A stretch of DNA of 64,000 nucleotides from the NCBI RefSeq assembly GCF_031760065.1, contig NZ_CP134500.1, forward strand, positions 1,054,001 to 1,118,000. Direction: 5' to 3'. This document shows, one piece after another, positions 46,753-55,958 of the stretch (the stretch's first letter is position 1; the number at the start of each line of letters is the position of its first letter). This stretch comes from Streptomyces durocortorensis (GTDB lineage Bacteria > Actinomycetota > Actinomycetes > Streptomycetales > Streptomycetaceae). The position numbers and the translations under genes were made by a program. Under the pieces are notes generated by a model. The model was given only the letters and a program-made list of their open reading frames with translations, was not told where the DNA came from and searched no databases.

Positions 46753-47541
46753 TCACGCGTATTCGCGCTCGGGCACGGCGGTGCCGCCGAGAGCGTTGCG
46801 GCGCTCCGGCATCTCCAGGGTCACCATGCGGCGCCAGCCGACGACGCGTTCGTACGCGTACATCACGTGGATGCCCGCGGCGAGCAGGGCCGCCCTGGGG
46901 CGGGACCAGCCGAGGACGCGCCCCATGCGGGCCATCACGGCGAGGCTGACGTCGCGGTAGACGCGGATCTCGGCCAGGGCGCACTCGCGCATGGTCCGCT
47001 GAATGGTCCGGCCGTGTCCTTCGCGCGCGAGCGACAGCAGTTCCTCGTGGCAGTAGGCGAGGTGGTTGTCCTCGTCGTTGGAGATCATCTTCACCGCGCG
47101 GCCGATGTCGGGGTGGTCGGCGAAGTGCCGGCGAAGCAGCCGCATCTGTTCGGAGGCGCGCTGCTCGGTGATCCGGCTGTGGGCCAGATAGGTGATGATG
47201 TCGCGCTCGGTGAGCCGCTCCTCGCCACGCAGCCGGGAGTGGGCGAGCCCGATCCCCTGCTGTTCCAGGAGCATCGTGTAGTCGGCCTCCGGGGGGACCT
47301 GGACCGGCGGGAGGCCGCGCTTCTTGAGGAGGGCGTTGAAGATCCGGCCGTGCTTGTCCTCGTCGGCGCCGTGCCGGACGATCCTGGGAGCCAGTTCACG
47401 GCGGTCCTCGGGGACGAGGGCGGCGATGCGGGCGTTCTCCCAGCCGCCCTGGGACTCCCCGCTGGCGGCGATGGAGCAGAAGAGCCGGTAGGCCTCGTCG
47501 TCGTCGAGGATCTCCTGGAACAGGCTTTTCGCTGAGAGCAT
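46753..47541 (-). CDS. Ferritin-like di-iron-type protein
   Basis: Protein of 262 aa from ATG 47541 with GGAGG 8 bases upstream. It is nearly all alpha-helical, with repeated E-x(n)-ExxH-like patterns: ADEDKHGRIFN, SNDEDNHLAYCHEE. These fit the paired carboxylate/His sites of ferritin-like bundles. No signal peptide. It may be an oxygenase or iron-handling protein; the substrate is unknown. The stop lies 6 bases beyond the convergent corA stop. Confidence 0.75.
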   Translation of the reverse strand: MLSAKSLFQEILDDDEAYRLFCSIAASGESQGGWENARIAALVPEDRRELAPRIVRHGADEDKHGRIFNALLKKRGLPPVQVPPEADYTMLLEQQGIGLAHSRLRGEERLTERDIITYLAHSRITEQRASEQMRLLRRHFADHPDIGRAVKMISNDEDNHLAYCHEELLSLAREGHGRTIQRTMRECALAEIRVYRDVSLAVMARMGRVLGWSRPRAALLAAGIHVMYAYERVVGWRRMVTLEMPERRNALGGTAVPEREYA

Positions 47542-47704
47542 GGCGGCCACCTCCGTACCGGATGCCCGCGGACCGCGAGTCCGCGGAGCAACGTTCCGCA
47601 GAGAGAGTCAAATGCTCCGCAGGCCGGTCGGCAACCGGAGCAGTGGCGGACGGCGACCGCCGGGCCGCCGTAACTCCTGGGCGTGGGGCGCGTTGTTCCG
47701 GGTG

Positions 47705-47747
47705 ACGGCCGTGGCGGGGAAGACCCCCGAGCCCCCACCACGGCCGT
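47705..47747 (-). terminator. Hairpin after the LLM oxidoreductase gene
   Basis: ACGGCCGTGG pairs perfectly with CCACGGCCGT around a C/G-rich internal loop. It lies 26 bases beyond the stop of the leftward LLM gene and upstream of the ferritin-like gene. Confidence 0.65.
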
Positions 47748-47772
47748 AGTGCTGTGTTCAGGCAGTTCGGAC

Positions 47773-48822
47773 TCAGACGAGTCCGGAGCGCTCCAGGGCG
47801 TCGGTGCCCGCGCGCAGGGCGGTGATCCGCTCCTCCAGCGTGAATCCGGCCGGGGCGAGGTTGAGTGTGGTGACCCCGGCGGCTGCGTAGGCCTGCATCC
47901 GCTCGGCGATCCGCTCGACGGGGCCGAGCAGCGCGGTCTGGTCGATCAGCTGGTGCGGTACGGCGGCGGCGGCCCCGGCCTTGTCCCCGCCCAGGTACTT
48001 GTCCTGGATCTCGGCGGCCTCCTTCTCGTACCCCATGCGCTGGGCGAGCTGGTTGTAGAAGTTCTGCTTCCGGCTGCCCATGCCGCCGACGTACAGGGCG
48101 GTGTAGGGGCGGAACATGTCGGCGAGGCCGTTCACGTCGTCGCCGACGGCGAGCGGCAGCGTCGGGGAGACGTCGAAGCCCTCCATGGTCTTCCCGGCCC
48201 TCTCCCGGCCCGCGCGCAGCGGCTGGATCGCGGTCTCCTCCAGGTGCTCGGCGGAGGGGAAGATCAGCAGGGCGCCGTCGGCGATCTCCCCGGTCTGCTC
48301 CAGGTTCTTGGGGCCGATCGCGGCGATGTAGAGCGGGATGTGCTCGCGCTGCGGGTGCACGGTGAGCTTGATCGGCTTGCCCGGGCCGTCGGGCAGCGGC
48401 AGCGTCCAGTGCGCGCCCTCGTACGACACGCGCTCGCGGGTCATCGCCTTGCGGACGATCTCCACGTACTCGCGGGTGCGGGCCAGCGGCTTGTCGAACT
48501 TGACGCCGTACCAGCCCTCGGAGACCTGCGGGCCCGAGACGCCGAGGCCGAGCCGGAAGCGGCCGCCGGACAGCGAGTCGAGAGTGGCGGCCGTCATCGC
48601 CGTCATGGTGGGCTGGCGGGCCGGGATCTGCATGATCGCGGAGCCGACGTCGATGGACTCGGTCTGGGCCGCGACCCAGGTCAGCACGGTCGGCGCGTCG
48701 GAGCCGTAGGCCTCGGCCGCCCAGCAGACGTCGTAGCCGAGCCGGTCGGCCTCCTGCGCGACGGCGAGGTTGTCGCCGTCCATGCCCGCGCCCCAGTAAC
48801 CGAGATTGATGCCGAGCCGCAT
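47773..48822 (-). CDS. LLM-class F420-dependent oxidoreductase
   Basis: Protein of 349 aa with a TIM-barrel luciferase-like fold: MRLGINLGYWGAGMDGDNL, then GYDVCWAAEAYGSDAPTVL, IDVGSAIMQIPARQPTMTAMTAATLD and GLGVSGPQVSEGWYG. The motif set matches the F420-dependent MSMEG_3544-like LLM group in Actinobacteria. The electron acceptor or substrate is unknown; FMN use cannot be excluded. It is transcribed alone, divergent from the aldo-keto reductase. Confidence 0.92.
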   Translation of the reverse strand: MRLGINLGYWGAGMDGDNLAVAQEADRLGYDVCWAAEAYGSDAPTVLTWVAAQTESIDVGSAIMQIPARQPTMTAMTAATLDSLSGGRFRLGLGVSGPQVSEGWYGVKFDKPLARTREYVEIVRKAMTRERVSYEGAHWTLPLPDGPGKPIKLTVHPQREHIPLYIAAIGPKNLEQTGEIADGALLIFPSAEHLEETAIQPLRAGRERAGKTMEGFDVSPTLPLAVGDDVNGLADMFRPYTALYVGGMGSRKQNFYNQLAQRMGYEKEAAEIQDKYLGGDKAGAAAAVPHQLIDQTALLGPVERIAERMQAYAAAGVTTLNLAPAGFTLEERITALRAGTDALERSGLV

Positions 48823-48960
48823 AGCCGCTCCCCTTACTGATCAGTAACGTCGCTTTCTCCGGACTCTAGCGCGGGTCGCGGCGATCCGGCAGGCCCACAC
48901 GACCTCCCGTTGTCCACAGGCCTCCACCCGGTGGGGCCATGGCCAGTAATCTCAGCGCCC

Positions 48961-49944
48961 ATGGAGCAGAGGCATCTCGGCCGTACCGGCCTTCGCGTGT
49001 CCCGGATCGGGCTCGGCACCCTCACCTGGGGCCGGGACACCGACGAGCACGACGCCGCCGACCAGCTCAAGGCCTTCTGGGACGCGGGCGGCACCCTGGT
49101 GGACACCGCCGATGTGTACGGGGGCGGCGAGGCCGAGTATCTGCTCGGGCGGCTCGTCGGCAGCCTGGTCCCCCGTCAGGATCTGGTCATCGCCACGAAG
49201 GCGGGCAACGTCCCGGACCCCTACCGCCGCTTCAACGGCTCGCGCGGACACCTCCTGGCCGCCCTGGACGCGTCCCTGGAGCGGCTCGGCACGGACTACG
49301 TGGATCTGTGGCAGGTCCACGCCTTCGATCCGGCGACCCCGCTGGAGGAGACCCTCCAGGCGGTGGACCTGGCCGTCGCCTCCGGCCGGGTCCGCTACGC
49401 GGGGGTGTCGAACTTCTGCGGCTGGCAGCTGGCCAAGGCCGCCACCTGGCAGCTCGCCGCGCCCGGGGTGCGCACCCGGCTGGCCAGTACGCAGATGGAG
49501 TATTCGCTGCTCCAGCGGGGCATCGAACGCGAGGTGCTGCCCGCCGCGCTGGACCTGGGGATCGGTCTGCTGCCGTCCTCGCCGTTGGGTCGCGGAGTGC
49601 TGACCGGCAAGTACCGCCAGGGCACCCCCTCCGACTCCCGGGGCGCGTCCGAGCGGCTCGCCCCGTTCGTCGAGCCGTATCTCGACGACGCGGCGGCCCG
49701 CATCACCGACGCGGTGGCGACGGCGGCGGACGGCCTGGCGACGAGCCCGCTCCAGGTGGCGCTGGCCTGGGTCCGGGACCGGCCCGGGGTGGCCGCCCCG
49801 ATCGTCGGCGCGCGCAACGCCGGGCAGCTCACGGAGGCATTGTCAGTGGAGGCGCTTAGTCTTCCCTACGAGATCTGCCAGGCGCTCGACGATGTGTCGG
49901 CGCCCGTGCACCGCTATCCCGATCAGGACTGGAGCACGCTGTGA
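48961..49944 (+). CDS. Aldo/keto reductase
   Basis: Protein of 327 aa from ATG 48961. AKR motifs include GLGTLTWG, the catalytic Asp-Tyr pair in LVDTADVYGGGEAE, catalytic Lys in VIATKAGN, His in WQVHAFDP, and the NADPH-binding VGARNAGQL near the end. Substrate unknown. The stop overlaps the next gene's GTG start (GTGA), so the two are translationally coupled. Confidence 0.93.
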   Translation: MEQRHLGRTGLRVSRIGLGTLTWGRDTDEHDAADQLKAFWDAGGTLVDTADVYGGGEAEYLLGRLVGSLVPRQDLVIATKAGNVPDPYRRFNGSRGHLLAALDASLERLGTDYVDLWQVHAFDPATPLEETLQAVDLAVASGRVRYAGVSNFCGWQLAKAATWQLAAPGVRTRLASTQMEYSLLQRGIEREVLPAALDLGIGLLPSSPLGRGVLTGKYRQGTPSDSRGASERLAPFVEPYLDDAAARITDAVATAADGLATSPLQVALAWVRDRPGVAAPIVGARNAGQLTEALSVEALSLPYEICQALDDVSAPVHRYPDQDWSTL

Positions 49945-52205
49945 CTGCGCTTCCCGGGGAGACCCCCGGCACCGCCGGCACGGACACACCGGAGGCCCAC
50001 GAGCCTCCGGAGGACACCGGCGCCGAGGGCCCCGCGCACACCGAAGCGCCCGAGGCGGCCGAGCCGGCCGGGGCGGACGACTCCGGCACGGACGGCGACG
50101 ACGACTCCGCCGTTGCCGAAGCGCCTGCGGCCGAAAGCGCCGACGCGGCCGCCGCCGAGCTCTCGGAGGCACAGGCCGAGCTGGCCGCCCAGCGGGAGCT
50201 GCGGGAGCGGATCGAGAAGCGCAAAGCGGAGAAGGCCGGGCCCATCGCCGCCGGCACGAAGCTGAGCGGTACGGCCGCCGACCTGCTCGCGGCGGTACGG
50301 GCCGTGGAGAGCGGCGAGAAGGCGGGGGCCACGTTCTTCGACTCCGCCGCCCCGGCCCCCACGCCCCGGCGTGCCGCCCCGGCGCCCGCCGCGCAGGCGC
50401 CCCGGGCCCGGGTGCCCGAGGCTGCTCCGGCGGTGCGGGCCGCCTCGCCCGAAGCCACGGCGGCGGTGCGGACGGTGCTCGGTGAGGGCGGGGCCCCCGA
50501 GGCGCTGGCCCGCCCGGCCGTCGGCACCCTGGGCGAGCAGGCAGCCGAGCTGCTGCGCGCCGACCCCTGGCAGCTGCTGGCCGTGCCCGGCGTCCGGCCG
50601 GAGCAGGCGGACGGCTTCGCCCGGGCCCTGCTGGGCGCCGGATGCGGCCCGGACGACCGGCGCAGGACGGCGGCCCTGGTCGGCTGGGTGCTGGAGCGCG
50701 CCGCCCTCCAGGGCCACACGGCCCTGGACGCCGAAGCCGTACGGGCGGCGCTCGCCGAGCGTGCGGTCAGCGACCCGGACGCGGCGGTGCGGGACGCCGT
50801 AGAGGAGGGCGTCGCCCTCGTCTTCCAGGAACAGGAAGAGGAAGACGGAGAGGCCGGGCTCGCCGAGCCGGAGGCGGCCGAGGTCGAAGCGGAGGCGGCC
50901 GAGGAAGCCGGTCAGCCCCAGGAGCCGGTCCAGGTGCTGCTGGGCCTGGACCGATACGCCCTGGCCGAGGAGAGCCTCGCGGACGGCCTGGCCCGGCTGG
51001 TGAACGCCTGCGAGAAGGGCGCCGACTGGACGGAGGCGGCGGGGGCCGCCCCCTCCCCTTCGGCCGCCGAGCTGATCCGTACGGCCGCCTCGGCCGGGCT
51101 GGTCGTGCACAGCGGCGGCGAGGCGGCGCGGGCCGAGCCCGCCGCCCTGATCGTGGCGGCGCGCGGGCTGGGCCTGCGGGCCCTGGGCGCCACCCACAGC
51201 GAGGACGGCCGCCGACGGCTGGCGGGGGCCACCGGCGACCCGGACTCGGCGGTCACCCTGGCGGGCCTGCTGTCAGGTGCGCAGGGCCCCGGCCGGGACG
51301 CGGACGGGGCGCTCGCCCTGGATCTGCTGGTCGTGCTGGACGCCCCACAGCTGGACGTGGAGAGCGCCGCGGTCCTCGTCGAGGCGCTGGCCGACGGCGC
51401 CCGGCTGGTGCTGAGCGGTGACCCTGGTGTGCTGGGCTCGGCGGGCGCCGGGCGGGTGTTCGCCGATGTGCTGGCCGCACGTGCCTGCCCGCAGGTCGTC
51501 TCCCGCACCCCGGACCCCGGTCCCATCGGCGAGCTGGTCTCCGGCATCGGCATCGGTGAGCTGAGCCAGGTGGAGGCGCCCGGCAAGGAGGTGGTGATCG
51601 TCCCGGTCCGTGACGCGGGCGAGGCGGTCCACCGCACCGTTCAGCTGGTCGCGGACTCGGTGCCCCGGGCCTTCTCCATCCCCGCCGAGGACACCCAGGT
51701 GATCACCGTGGGCCACGGCGGGGCGGCCGGGACCCGGGTGCTGAACGAGGCGCTGAAGCAGCGCCTCAACCCCGGCCCCGGGCGGTTCGGCGGCTTCGAC
51801 CCGGGCGACCGCGTGATCCATGTGCCCGCGCCCGGCCGTGCGGTGCCCGGGGTGGTGCGCTCGGCCGACGCCGAGGGCCTGCACCTGGACTGCGGTGGCG
51901 TCCCCGTCGTCGTACCGCAGGAGCGGGTGGAGTCGGCGGTACGGCACGGCTGGGCCCTCAGCGCCCACCAGGCAGCCGGAATGCGCTGGCCCGCCGCCGT
52001 CGTGGTGCTGCCGGGCGACGCGGCGCAGGGCCTGAGCCGACCGTGGGTCTACACCGCTTTCGGCCGGGGCGAACGTCATCTGTCCGTGGTGCACGGGGTG
52101 GACCAGGCGCTCGCGCACGCGGTGGCGCAGATTCCGGCCCCGGAGCGGACGACCCGGCTGCGGCCGCTCCTCGAAGCGCTCCCGACACCCGACGCGGCGT
52201 CCTGA
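49941..52205 (+). CDS. RecD2-like helix-hairpin-helix protein with degenerate helicase motifs
   Basis: Protein of 754 aa. A disordered Ala/Glu/Pro-rich N-terminus (about 1-170) precedes a helix-hairpin-helix region (AAELLRADPWQLLAVPGVRPEQADGFARAL, about 200-230) like that of RecD2. The rest follows the RecD2 order, but motif by motif: no Walker A is visible between about 370 and 400, motif II is LDAPQLD (near 466) instead of DEAS, motif III is GDPGVLGSA instead of GDPDQLPSV, and motif V/VI is LSAHQAAGMRWPAAVVVLP instead of THKSQGSEW. It is therefore probably not an ATPase. It may act as a DNA-binding partner. Confidence 0.8.
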   Translation: MTALPGETPGTAGTDTPEAHEPPEDTGAEGPAHTEAPEAAEPAGADDSGTDGDDDSAVAEAPAAESADAAAAELSEAQAELAAQRELRERIEKRKAEKAGPIAAGTKLSGTAADLLAAVRAVESGEKAGATFFDSAAPAPTPRRAAPAPAAQAPRARVPEAAPAVRAASPEATAAVRTVLGEGGAPEALARPAVGTLGEQAAELLRADPWQLLAVPGVRPEQADGFARALLGAGCGPDDRRRTAALVGWVLERAALQGHTALDAEAVRAALAERAVSDPDAAVRDAVEEGVALVFQEQEEEDGEAGLAEPEAAEVEAEAAEEAGQPQEPVQVLLGLDRYALAEESLADGLARLVNACEKGADWTEAAGAAPSPSAAELIRTAASAGLVVHSGGEAARAEPAALIVAARGLGLRALGATHSEDGRRRLAGATGDPDSAVTLAGLLSGAQGPGRDADGALALDLLVVLDAPQLDVESAAVLVEALADGARLVLSGDPGVLGSAGAGRVFADVLAARACPQVVSRTPDPGPIGELVSGIGIGELSQVEAPGKEVVIVPVRDAGEAVHRTVQLVADSVPRAFSIPAEDTQVITVGHGGAAGTRVLNEALKQRLNPGPGRFGGFDPGDRVIHVPAPGRAVPGVVRSADAEGLHLDCGGVPVVVPQERVESAVRHGWALSAHQAAGMRWPAAVVVLPGDAAQGLSRPWVYTAFGRGERHLSVVHGVDQALAHAVAQIPAPERTTRLRPLLEALPTPDAAS

Positions 52206-52226
52206 GCGGACCCGGCCCCGGACAGC

Positions 52227-52261
52227 GGTGGGCCCCGGCGCGATGCGCCGGGGCCCACCGT
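52227..52261. terminator. Hairpin after the RecD2-like gene
   Basis: A perfect 16-base stem (CGGTGGGCCCCGGCGC and its complement) closes around GAT. It lies 22 bases after the stop and before the convergent hypothetical gene, so it may serve both. Confidence 0.8.
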
Positions 52262-52308
52262 CACGTCCGGTGCGGGAGGGAAGAGAACAGCAGGAGCGGG
52301 TTTCGGCG

Positions 52309-52971
52309 TCAGGCGCCGCCCCCGGCCGGTCCGGCGAAGTCCTCCTCCGGCTCGTCCTCCTCGTCGAAGACCGCACTGACGTCGAAGCGGCAGACCACCA
52401 GCTCGGGTTCGGCGTCCTCGAAGGGCGCCGCGAGCCATTCGCCCGGTTCCGGAAGCGCGTCCGCGGCCGAGACCCAGAGGGTGGAGTCACCCTCCTCCAG
52501 GCCGAACTCCTTGTGCCGGGAGGCGATCTCGTCCGGTTCGTACTCTCCGAAGAGCACTCCGAGCGCCGCATGGACGCTGGTGCCGACCACGGGGGCCGAA
52601 TCCTCCTCGCCCGGCCCCGCTTCGAGGTCGGCGAGGCGCTGGGCCTGGGCGAGGAGGCGCGGGGGCTGCGCGACCGCGTAGTCCCGCCGGATCAGGACGC
52701 TGAGCGCGCTGGGCTCCGTGGGGCCCGCGTAGGGCGGCAGGGAGTCGTCCGCGCCGGGGATCTCGAAGGGGGTGACCTCGTCATAGCGGTCGTAGAGGAG
52801 TTCGTCGTAGACCTCGGCGGCAGCGGCAAGTGCGTTGAACGCGTCGTAGACGGCCGGGTCGTCGTCCCCGGTACGGCGTTCGACCGCGTCGAGGTGACGG
52901 TCGATCGCGGCTTTGACCGCTTCGGCGGCGGCACGTACCTCGGCAGCGGTGGGCTGCGCAGCATCAGACAT
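52309..52971 (-). CDS. Conserved acidic hypothetical protein
   Basis: Protein of 220 aa from ATG 52971. It is acidic, with no signal peptide or membrane segment. Recognisable segments are an N-terminal helix (AAAEAVKAAIDRHLDAVERRTG) and LLYDRYDEVTPFEIP. The composition is that of a Streptomyces-restricted conserved protein, but no domain can be named. It diverges from the DUF5703 gene. Confidence 0.75.
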   Translation of the reverse strand: MSDAAQPTAAEVRAAAEAVKAAIDRHLDAVERRTGDDDPAVYDAFNALAAAAEVYDELLYDRYDEVTPFEIPGADDSLPPYAGPTEPSALSVLIRRDYAVAQPPRLLAQAQRLADLEAGPGEEDSAPVVGTSVHAALGVLFGEYEPDEIASRHKEFGLEEGDSTLWVSAADALPEPGEWLAAPFEDAEPELVVCRFDVSAVFDEEDEPEEDFAGPAGGGA

Positions 52972-53018
52972 AGTGCAGACGCTATCCGTACCGGGGCGCT
53001 GCCCGCACAATAGATGCG

Positions 53019-53207
53019 ATGCCGGAATACGAATTCATCGACGTGTACGTGCCGCGCGGGGTGTCCCGCAAGGAAGCGGCCCGACTGCTGACCGACCACG
53101 CCGAGTACGGACACTGGGAGCTGGACCGGCTGACGCTGCGCCTGGACGGCAGCCGCCGGGTGCGGCTGCGCAGACGGATCATCCGTCAGCTACGGGCGAC
53201 CTGGTGA
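53019..53207 (+). CDS. DUF5703-type small protein
   Basis: Protein of 62 aa starting MPEYEFIDVYVPRGVSRKEAARLL, a sequence pattern I recognise as DUF5703 in Actinobacteria. It is compact, with an acidic beta-alpha start and a strongly basic C-terminus (SRRVRLRRRIIRQLRATW). The length argues for a stand-alone protein, and a strong hairpin follows the stop by 3 bases. Function is unknown. Confidence 0.8.
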   Translation: MPEYEFIDVYVPRGVSRKEAARLLTDHAEYGHWELDRLTLRLDGSRRVRLRRRIIRQLRATW

Positions 53208-53210
53208 CAT

Positions 53211-53242
53211 GGAGCGGGCCCCGCAGCCGCGGGGCCCGCTCC
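53211..53242 (+). terminator. Hairpin with T-tract after the small DUF5703 gene
   Basis: GGAGCGGGCCCCGC pairs perfectly with GCGGGGCCCGCTCC around AGCC, followed by CTTTTCTT, so it looks like an intrinsic terminator of the rightward gene. Confidence 0.85.
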
Positions 53243-53294
53243 CTTTTCTTCTGTCTGTACGCGCCCGGGCTTCTCCTGCCGTACGCGCCCGGGG

Positions 53295-54077
53295 TCAGGC
53301 CGCGCTGCGGGAGCGGCGGTAGAGCACCGAACCCATACCGGCCAGCAGCAGCCCGGCACTCGCCGGGATGAGCAGATCGAGCCCGCCGGCACCGGTCTGC
53401 GCGAGCTGCTCCTGCGGAACGTTCCGGGTCTCGGGAGCGTTGGGCTCGGTCGGCGGGTCGACCGGCTTCTCCGGCGTGACCGGGGGCTTCTCCGGCACCT
53501 CGGGCGGCGGGGGTGGCACCTCGGCGTCGTTGGAGCAGCTGTTGCCGAAGGCGGGGTTGAGCAGTCCGCCGATGGTGACGCTGTTCCCGCAGAGATTCAC
53601 GGGGATGTCGAGCGGTGCCTGGACCAAGTTGCCGGAGAGGATGCCGGGCGAGTCCTGGGCGGTCCCTTCCGCCGAGGCGCCGCCCGGGGCCCGGTGACGG
53701 CCGTTGCCGGGCTCGGTGTGCCGGTCCGTGGCGGTGGTGTCGCCCGCCTGGGCGCCGTTTCCGGAGCCGTCGGGCGCGGTGCGGTCCTGGGAACCGGCGG
53801 ACCGGTCGGACTGCGCGGACCGGTCGGATGCTGCCGCTCCGTTTCCGCAGTCGTTCCCGCTCGTGGGGTTGAGCAGTCCGCCGACGCTGACGGAGTTCCC
53901 GCAGACGTTGACCGGGATGTCGATCGGGACCTGCACCGAGTTGCCGGACAGCACGCCCGGCGAGCCGGACGCCGTACCGGCCGCGCCGGAGTCGGCGTGG
54001 GCGTATCCACCACTGAGCGCGAGCACTCCGCCCGCCGCCGCCATGGTGATCAGGCCTTTACGAGTGACCTGTCGCAT
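53295..54077 (-). CDS. chpC: Long chaplin with two chaplin domains and sortase signal
   Basis: Protein of 260 aa. Signal peptide of about 28 residues (ending YAHADSG). Two chaplin domains follow, each with GSPGVLSGN..QVP.DIPVN.CGNSV..GGLLNP and paired cysteines (about 40-80 and 142-182). A Pro/Glu/Lys wall-spanning linker leads to LAQTG, a sortase E-type motif, and a hydrophobic tail with RRSR. It is a cell-wall-anchored hydrophobic coat protein of aerial hyphae, most like S. coelicolor ChpC by position beside chpH; the exact letter is inferred. The linker between domains is rich in Ser-Asp-Arg repeats. Confidence 0.92.
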   Translation of the reverse strand: MRQVTRKGLITMAAAGGVLALSGGYAHADSGAAGTASGSPGVLSGNSVQVPIDIPVNVCGNSVSVGGLLNPTSGNDCGNGAAASDRSAQSDRSAGSQDRTAPDGSGNGAQAGDTTATDRHTEPGNGRHRAPGGASAEGTAQDSPGILSGNLVQAPLDIPVNLCGNSVTIGGLLNPAFGNSCSNDAEVPPPPPEVPEKPPVTPEKPVDPPTEPNAPETRNVPQEQLAQTGAGGLDLLIPASAGLLLAGMGSVLYRRSRSAA

Positions 54078-54146
54078 AGGTTCGTTTCCTGCCTTCTGCC
54101 TTCCGAAAAACCCCCGGACATGACCGTGCGGGAGCCGAATGCCGAA

Positions 54147-54181
54147 CGGTCCCGGAGTGCATGGAGTGCACTCCGGGACCG
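54147..54181 (-). terminator. Hairpin after chpH
   Basis: CGGTCCCGGAGTGCA pairs perfectly with TGCACTCCGGGACCG around a TGGAG loop, 36 bases beyond the chpH stop and before chpC. It should separate the two chaplin transcripts. Confidence 0.8.
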
Positions 54182-54216
54182 ATCGAGCTCAAACCCTTAC
54201 AGGTTGACGTTCAACG

Positions 54217-54450
54217 TCACGCGTTGACGCAGGTGTTGCCGAAGGCGGGGTTCAGCAGACCGATCACGGAGACCGTGTTGCCGCACACGTTGATCGGCAC
54301 GTGGACCGGAACCTGGACGACGTTGCCGGACAGCACGCCGGGGCTGCCGATGGCCGCACCCTGGGCACCCGCGTCGGCCGAGGCCATGCCCGCACCCGCG
54401 AGAACGAGGCCACCCGTAGCAGCCGCAACTGCGACGACCTTCTTGATCAT
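54217..54450 (-). CDS. chpH: Short chaplin ChpH
   Basis: Protein of 77 aa with a Sec signal peptide ending ASADA. The single chaplin domain has GSPGVLSGNVVQVPVHVPINVCGNTVSV, with cysteines at 56 and 74. The GGAGGAATAATG start is clear. ChpH-type proteins self-assemble into amyloid fibres on the aerial surface and are part of the chaplin/rodlet coat. Its position next to the long chaplin and the length match ChpH. Confidence 0.94.
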   Translation of the reverse strand: MIKKVVAVAAATGGLVLAGAGMASADAGAQGAAIGSPGVLSGNVVQVPVHVPINVCGNTVSVIGLLNPAFGNTCVNA

Positions 54451-54623
54451 TATTCCTCCTAGTTGGAAATGCGGTCCCAGCCGCGGACCGCAAACCTTGT
54501 AACGAGGAGGGTGTGAAGGAGCTACGTGTGAACGGCTCGTTTCACTCGTTCGGACATATCCGCACAGGCGGACGATTCAGCGGCGGCTCGGCGGCCAACC
54601 GGGCACGGTCGACCGCAGGGCGG

Positions 54624-55958
54624 TCAGGAGTGGTCGATGAACCGGTCGAGCACCCGTACACCGAACTGGAGGCCCTCGACCGGCACCCGCTCGTCGACGC
54701 CGTGGAACATCCCGGCGAAGTCCAGCTCCGGCGGCAGCTTCAGCGGGGCGAAGCCGAAGCCCCGGATGCCGAGGTCGTCGAAGGACTTGGCGTCGGTGCC
54801 CGCCGAGAGCATGTAGGGCACCGCCCGGGCGATCGGGTCCTCGGCGACCAGCGCGGTCTGCATGGCGTCCACCAGGGCCCCGTCGAAGGTGGTCTCCAGG
54901 GCCTTGTCCGCGTGCACGTCCTCGCGCTTCACGTTGGGGCCGAGGATCCGGTCCAGGTCGGCGAGGAACTCCTCCTCGTACCCCGGCAGGTAGCGGCCGT
55001 CGACATGGGCGGTCGCCTGGCCCGGGATGACGTTGACCTTGTAGCCCGCACCGAGCTGCGTGGGGTTGGCGGTGTTCTGGAGGGAGGCGCCGATGAGCTT
55101 GGCGATGCCGCCCAGCTTGGCGAGCGTCTCGTCCATGTTCTCCGGGTCCAGCTCGGTGCCCAGCGCGTCCGAGAGCTCGTCCAGGAAGTGCCGCAGCGTC
55201 TTGGTGACCCGCACCGGGAACTTGTGGCGCCCCAGCCGCCCGACCGCCTCGGACAGCTCGGTGATCGCGTTGTCCTTGTGGATCATCGAGCCGTGCCCGG
55301 CGCTGCCGTCCACGGTGAGCTTCATCCAGTGCATGCCCTTCTGGGCGGTCTCCACCAGATACAGCCGCAGGTTCTCGTTGACGGTGAAGGAGAAGCCACC
55401 GACCTCACTGATGGCCTCGGTGACGCCCTCGAAGAGCCCCGGGTGGTTGTCGACGAGGTAGCGGGCCCCGAACGTGCCGCCCGCCTCCTCGTCGGCGAGG
55501 AAGGCCAGCACGATGTCGCGCGGGGGCTTGCGGCCGGTGCGCATGCGCTCGCGTACGACCGCGAGGGTCATCGCGTCCATGTCCTTCATGTCGACGGCGC
55601 CCCGGCCCCAGACACAGCCGTCCGCGATCTCCCCGGAGAACGGGTCGTGCGTCCAGTCCGCCGCGTTGGCCGGGACGACGTCGGTGTGCCCGTGGATGAG
55701 GAGCGCCGGCCGGGAGGGGTCCTCACCCTCGATCCTGGCGACGGTGGAGGCCCGCCCCTTGTGCGACTCGAAGATCTGCGGTTCCAGGCCGACCTCCGCG
55801 AGCTTCTCCGCGACGTACTCGGCCGCGAGCCGCTCACCGGGGCCCGAGTGGTCGCCGTAGTTGCTGGTGTCGATCCTGATCAGGTCACGACAGAGGTCGA
55901 CGACCTCCCTCTCGGCGTTCCCACCGGTGACGGCCTTGCCCGTGCTGCTCTCGCTCAC
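54624..55958 (-). CDS. M20-family metallopeptidase
   Basis: Protein of 444 aa from GTG 55958 (GGAAGGA upstream). Di-zinc M20 signatures: LIHGHTDVVPAN, the bridging Asp in WGRGAVDMKDMDAM, catalytic Glu in AFLADEEAGGTFGARYLVD, and a late His in GMFHGVDERVP. A dimerisation domain (GSAGHGSMIHKDNA) is inserted, as in ArgE/DapE/CPG2-like enzymes. Probably a cytoplasmic dipeptidase or deacylase; the substrate is not deducible. Confidence 0.93.
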   Translation of the reverse strand: MSESSTGKAVTGGNAEREVVDLCRDLIRIDTSNYGDHSGPGERLAAEYVAEKLAEVGLEPQIFESHKGRASTVARIEGEDPSRPALLIHGHTDVVPANAADWTHDPFSGEIADGCVWGRGAVDMKDMDAMTLAVVRERMRTGRKPPRDIVLAFLADEEAGGTFGARYLVDNHPGLFEGVTEAISEVGGFSFTVNENLRLYLVETAQKGMHWMKLTVDGSAGHGSMIHKDNAITELSEAVGRLGRHKFPVRVTKTLRHFLDELSDALGTELDPENMDETLAKLGGIAKLIGASLQNTANPTQLGAGYKVNVIPGQATAHVDGRYLPGYEEEFLADLDRILGPNVKREDVHADKALETTFDGALVDAMQTALVAEDPIARAVPYMLSAGTDAKSFDDLGIRGFGFAPLKLPPELDFAGMFHGVDERVPVEGLQFGVRVLDRFIDHS

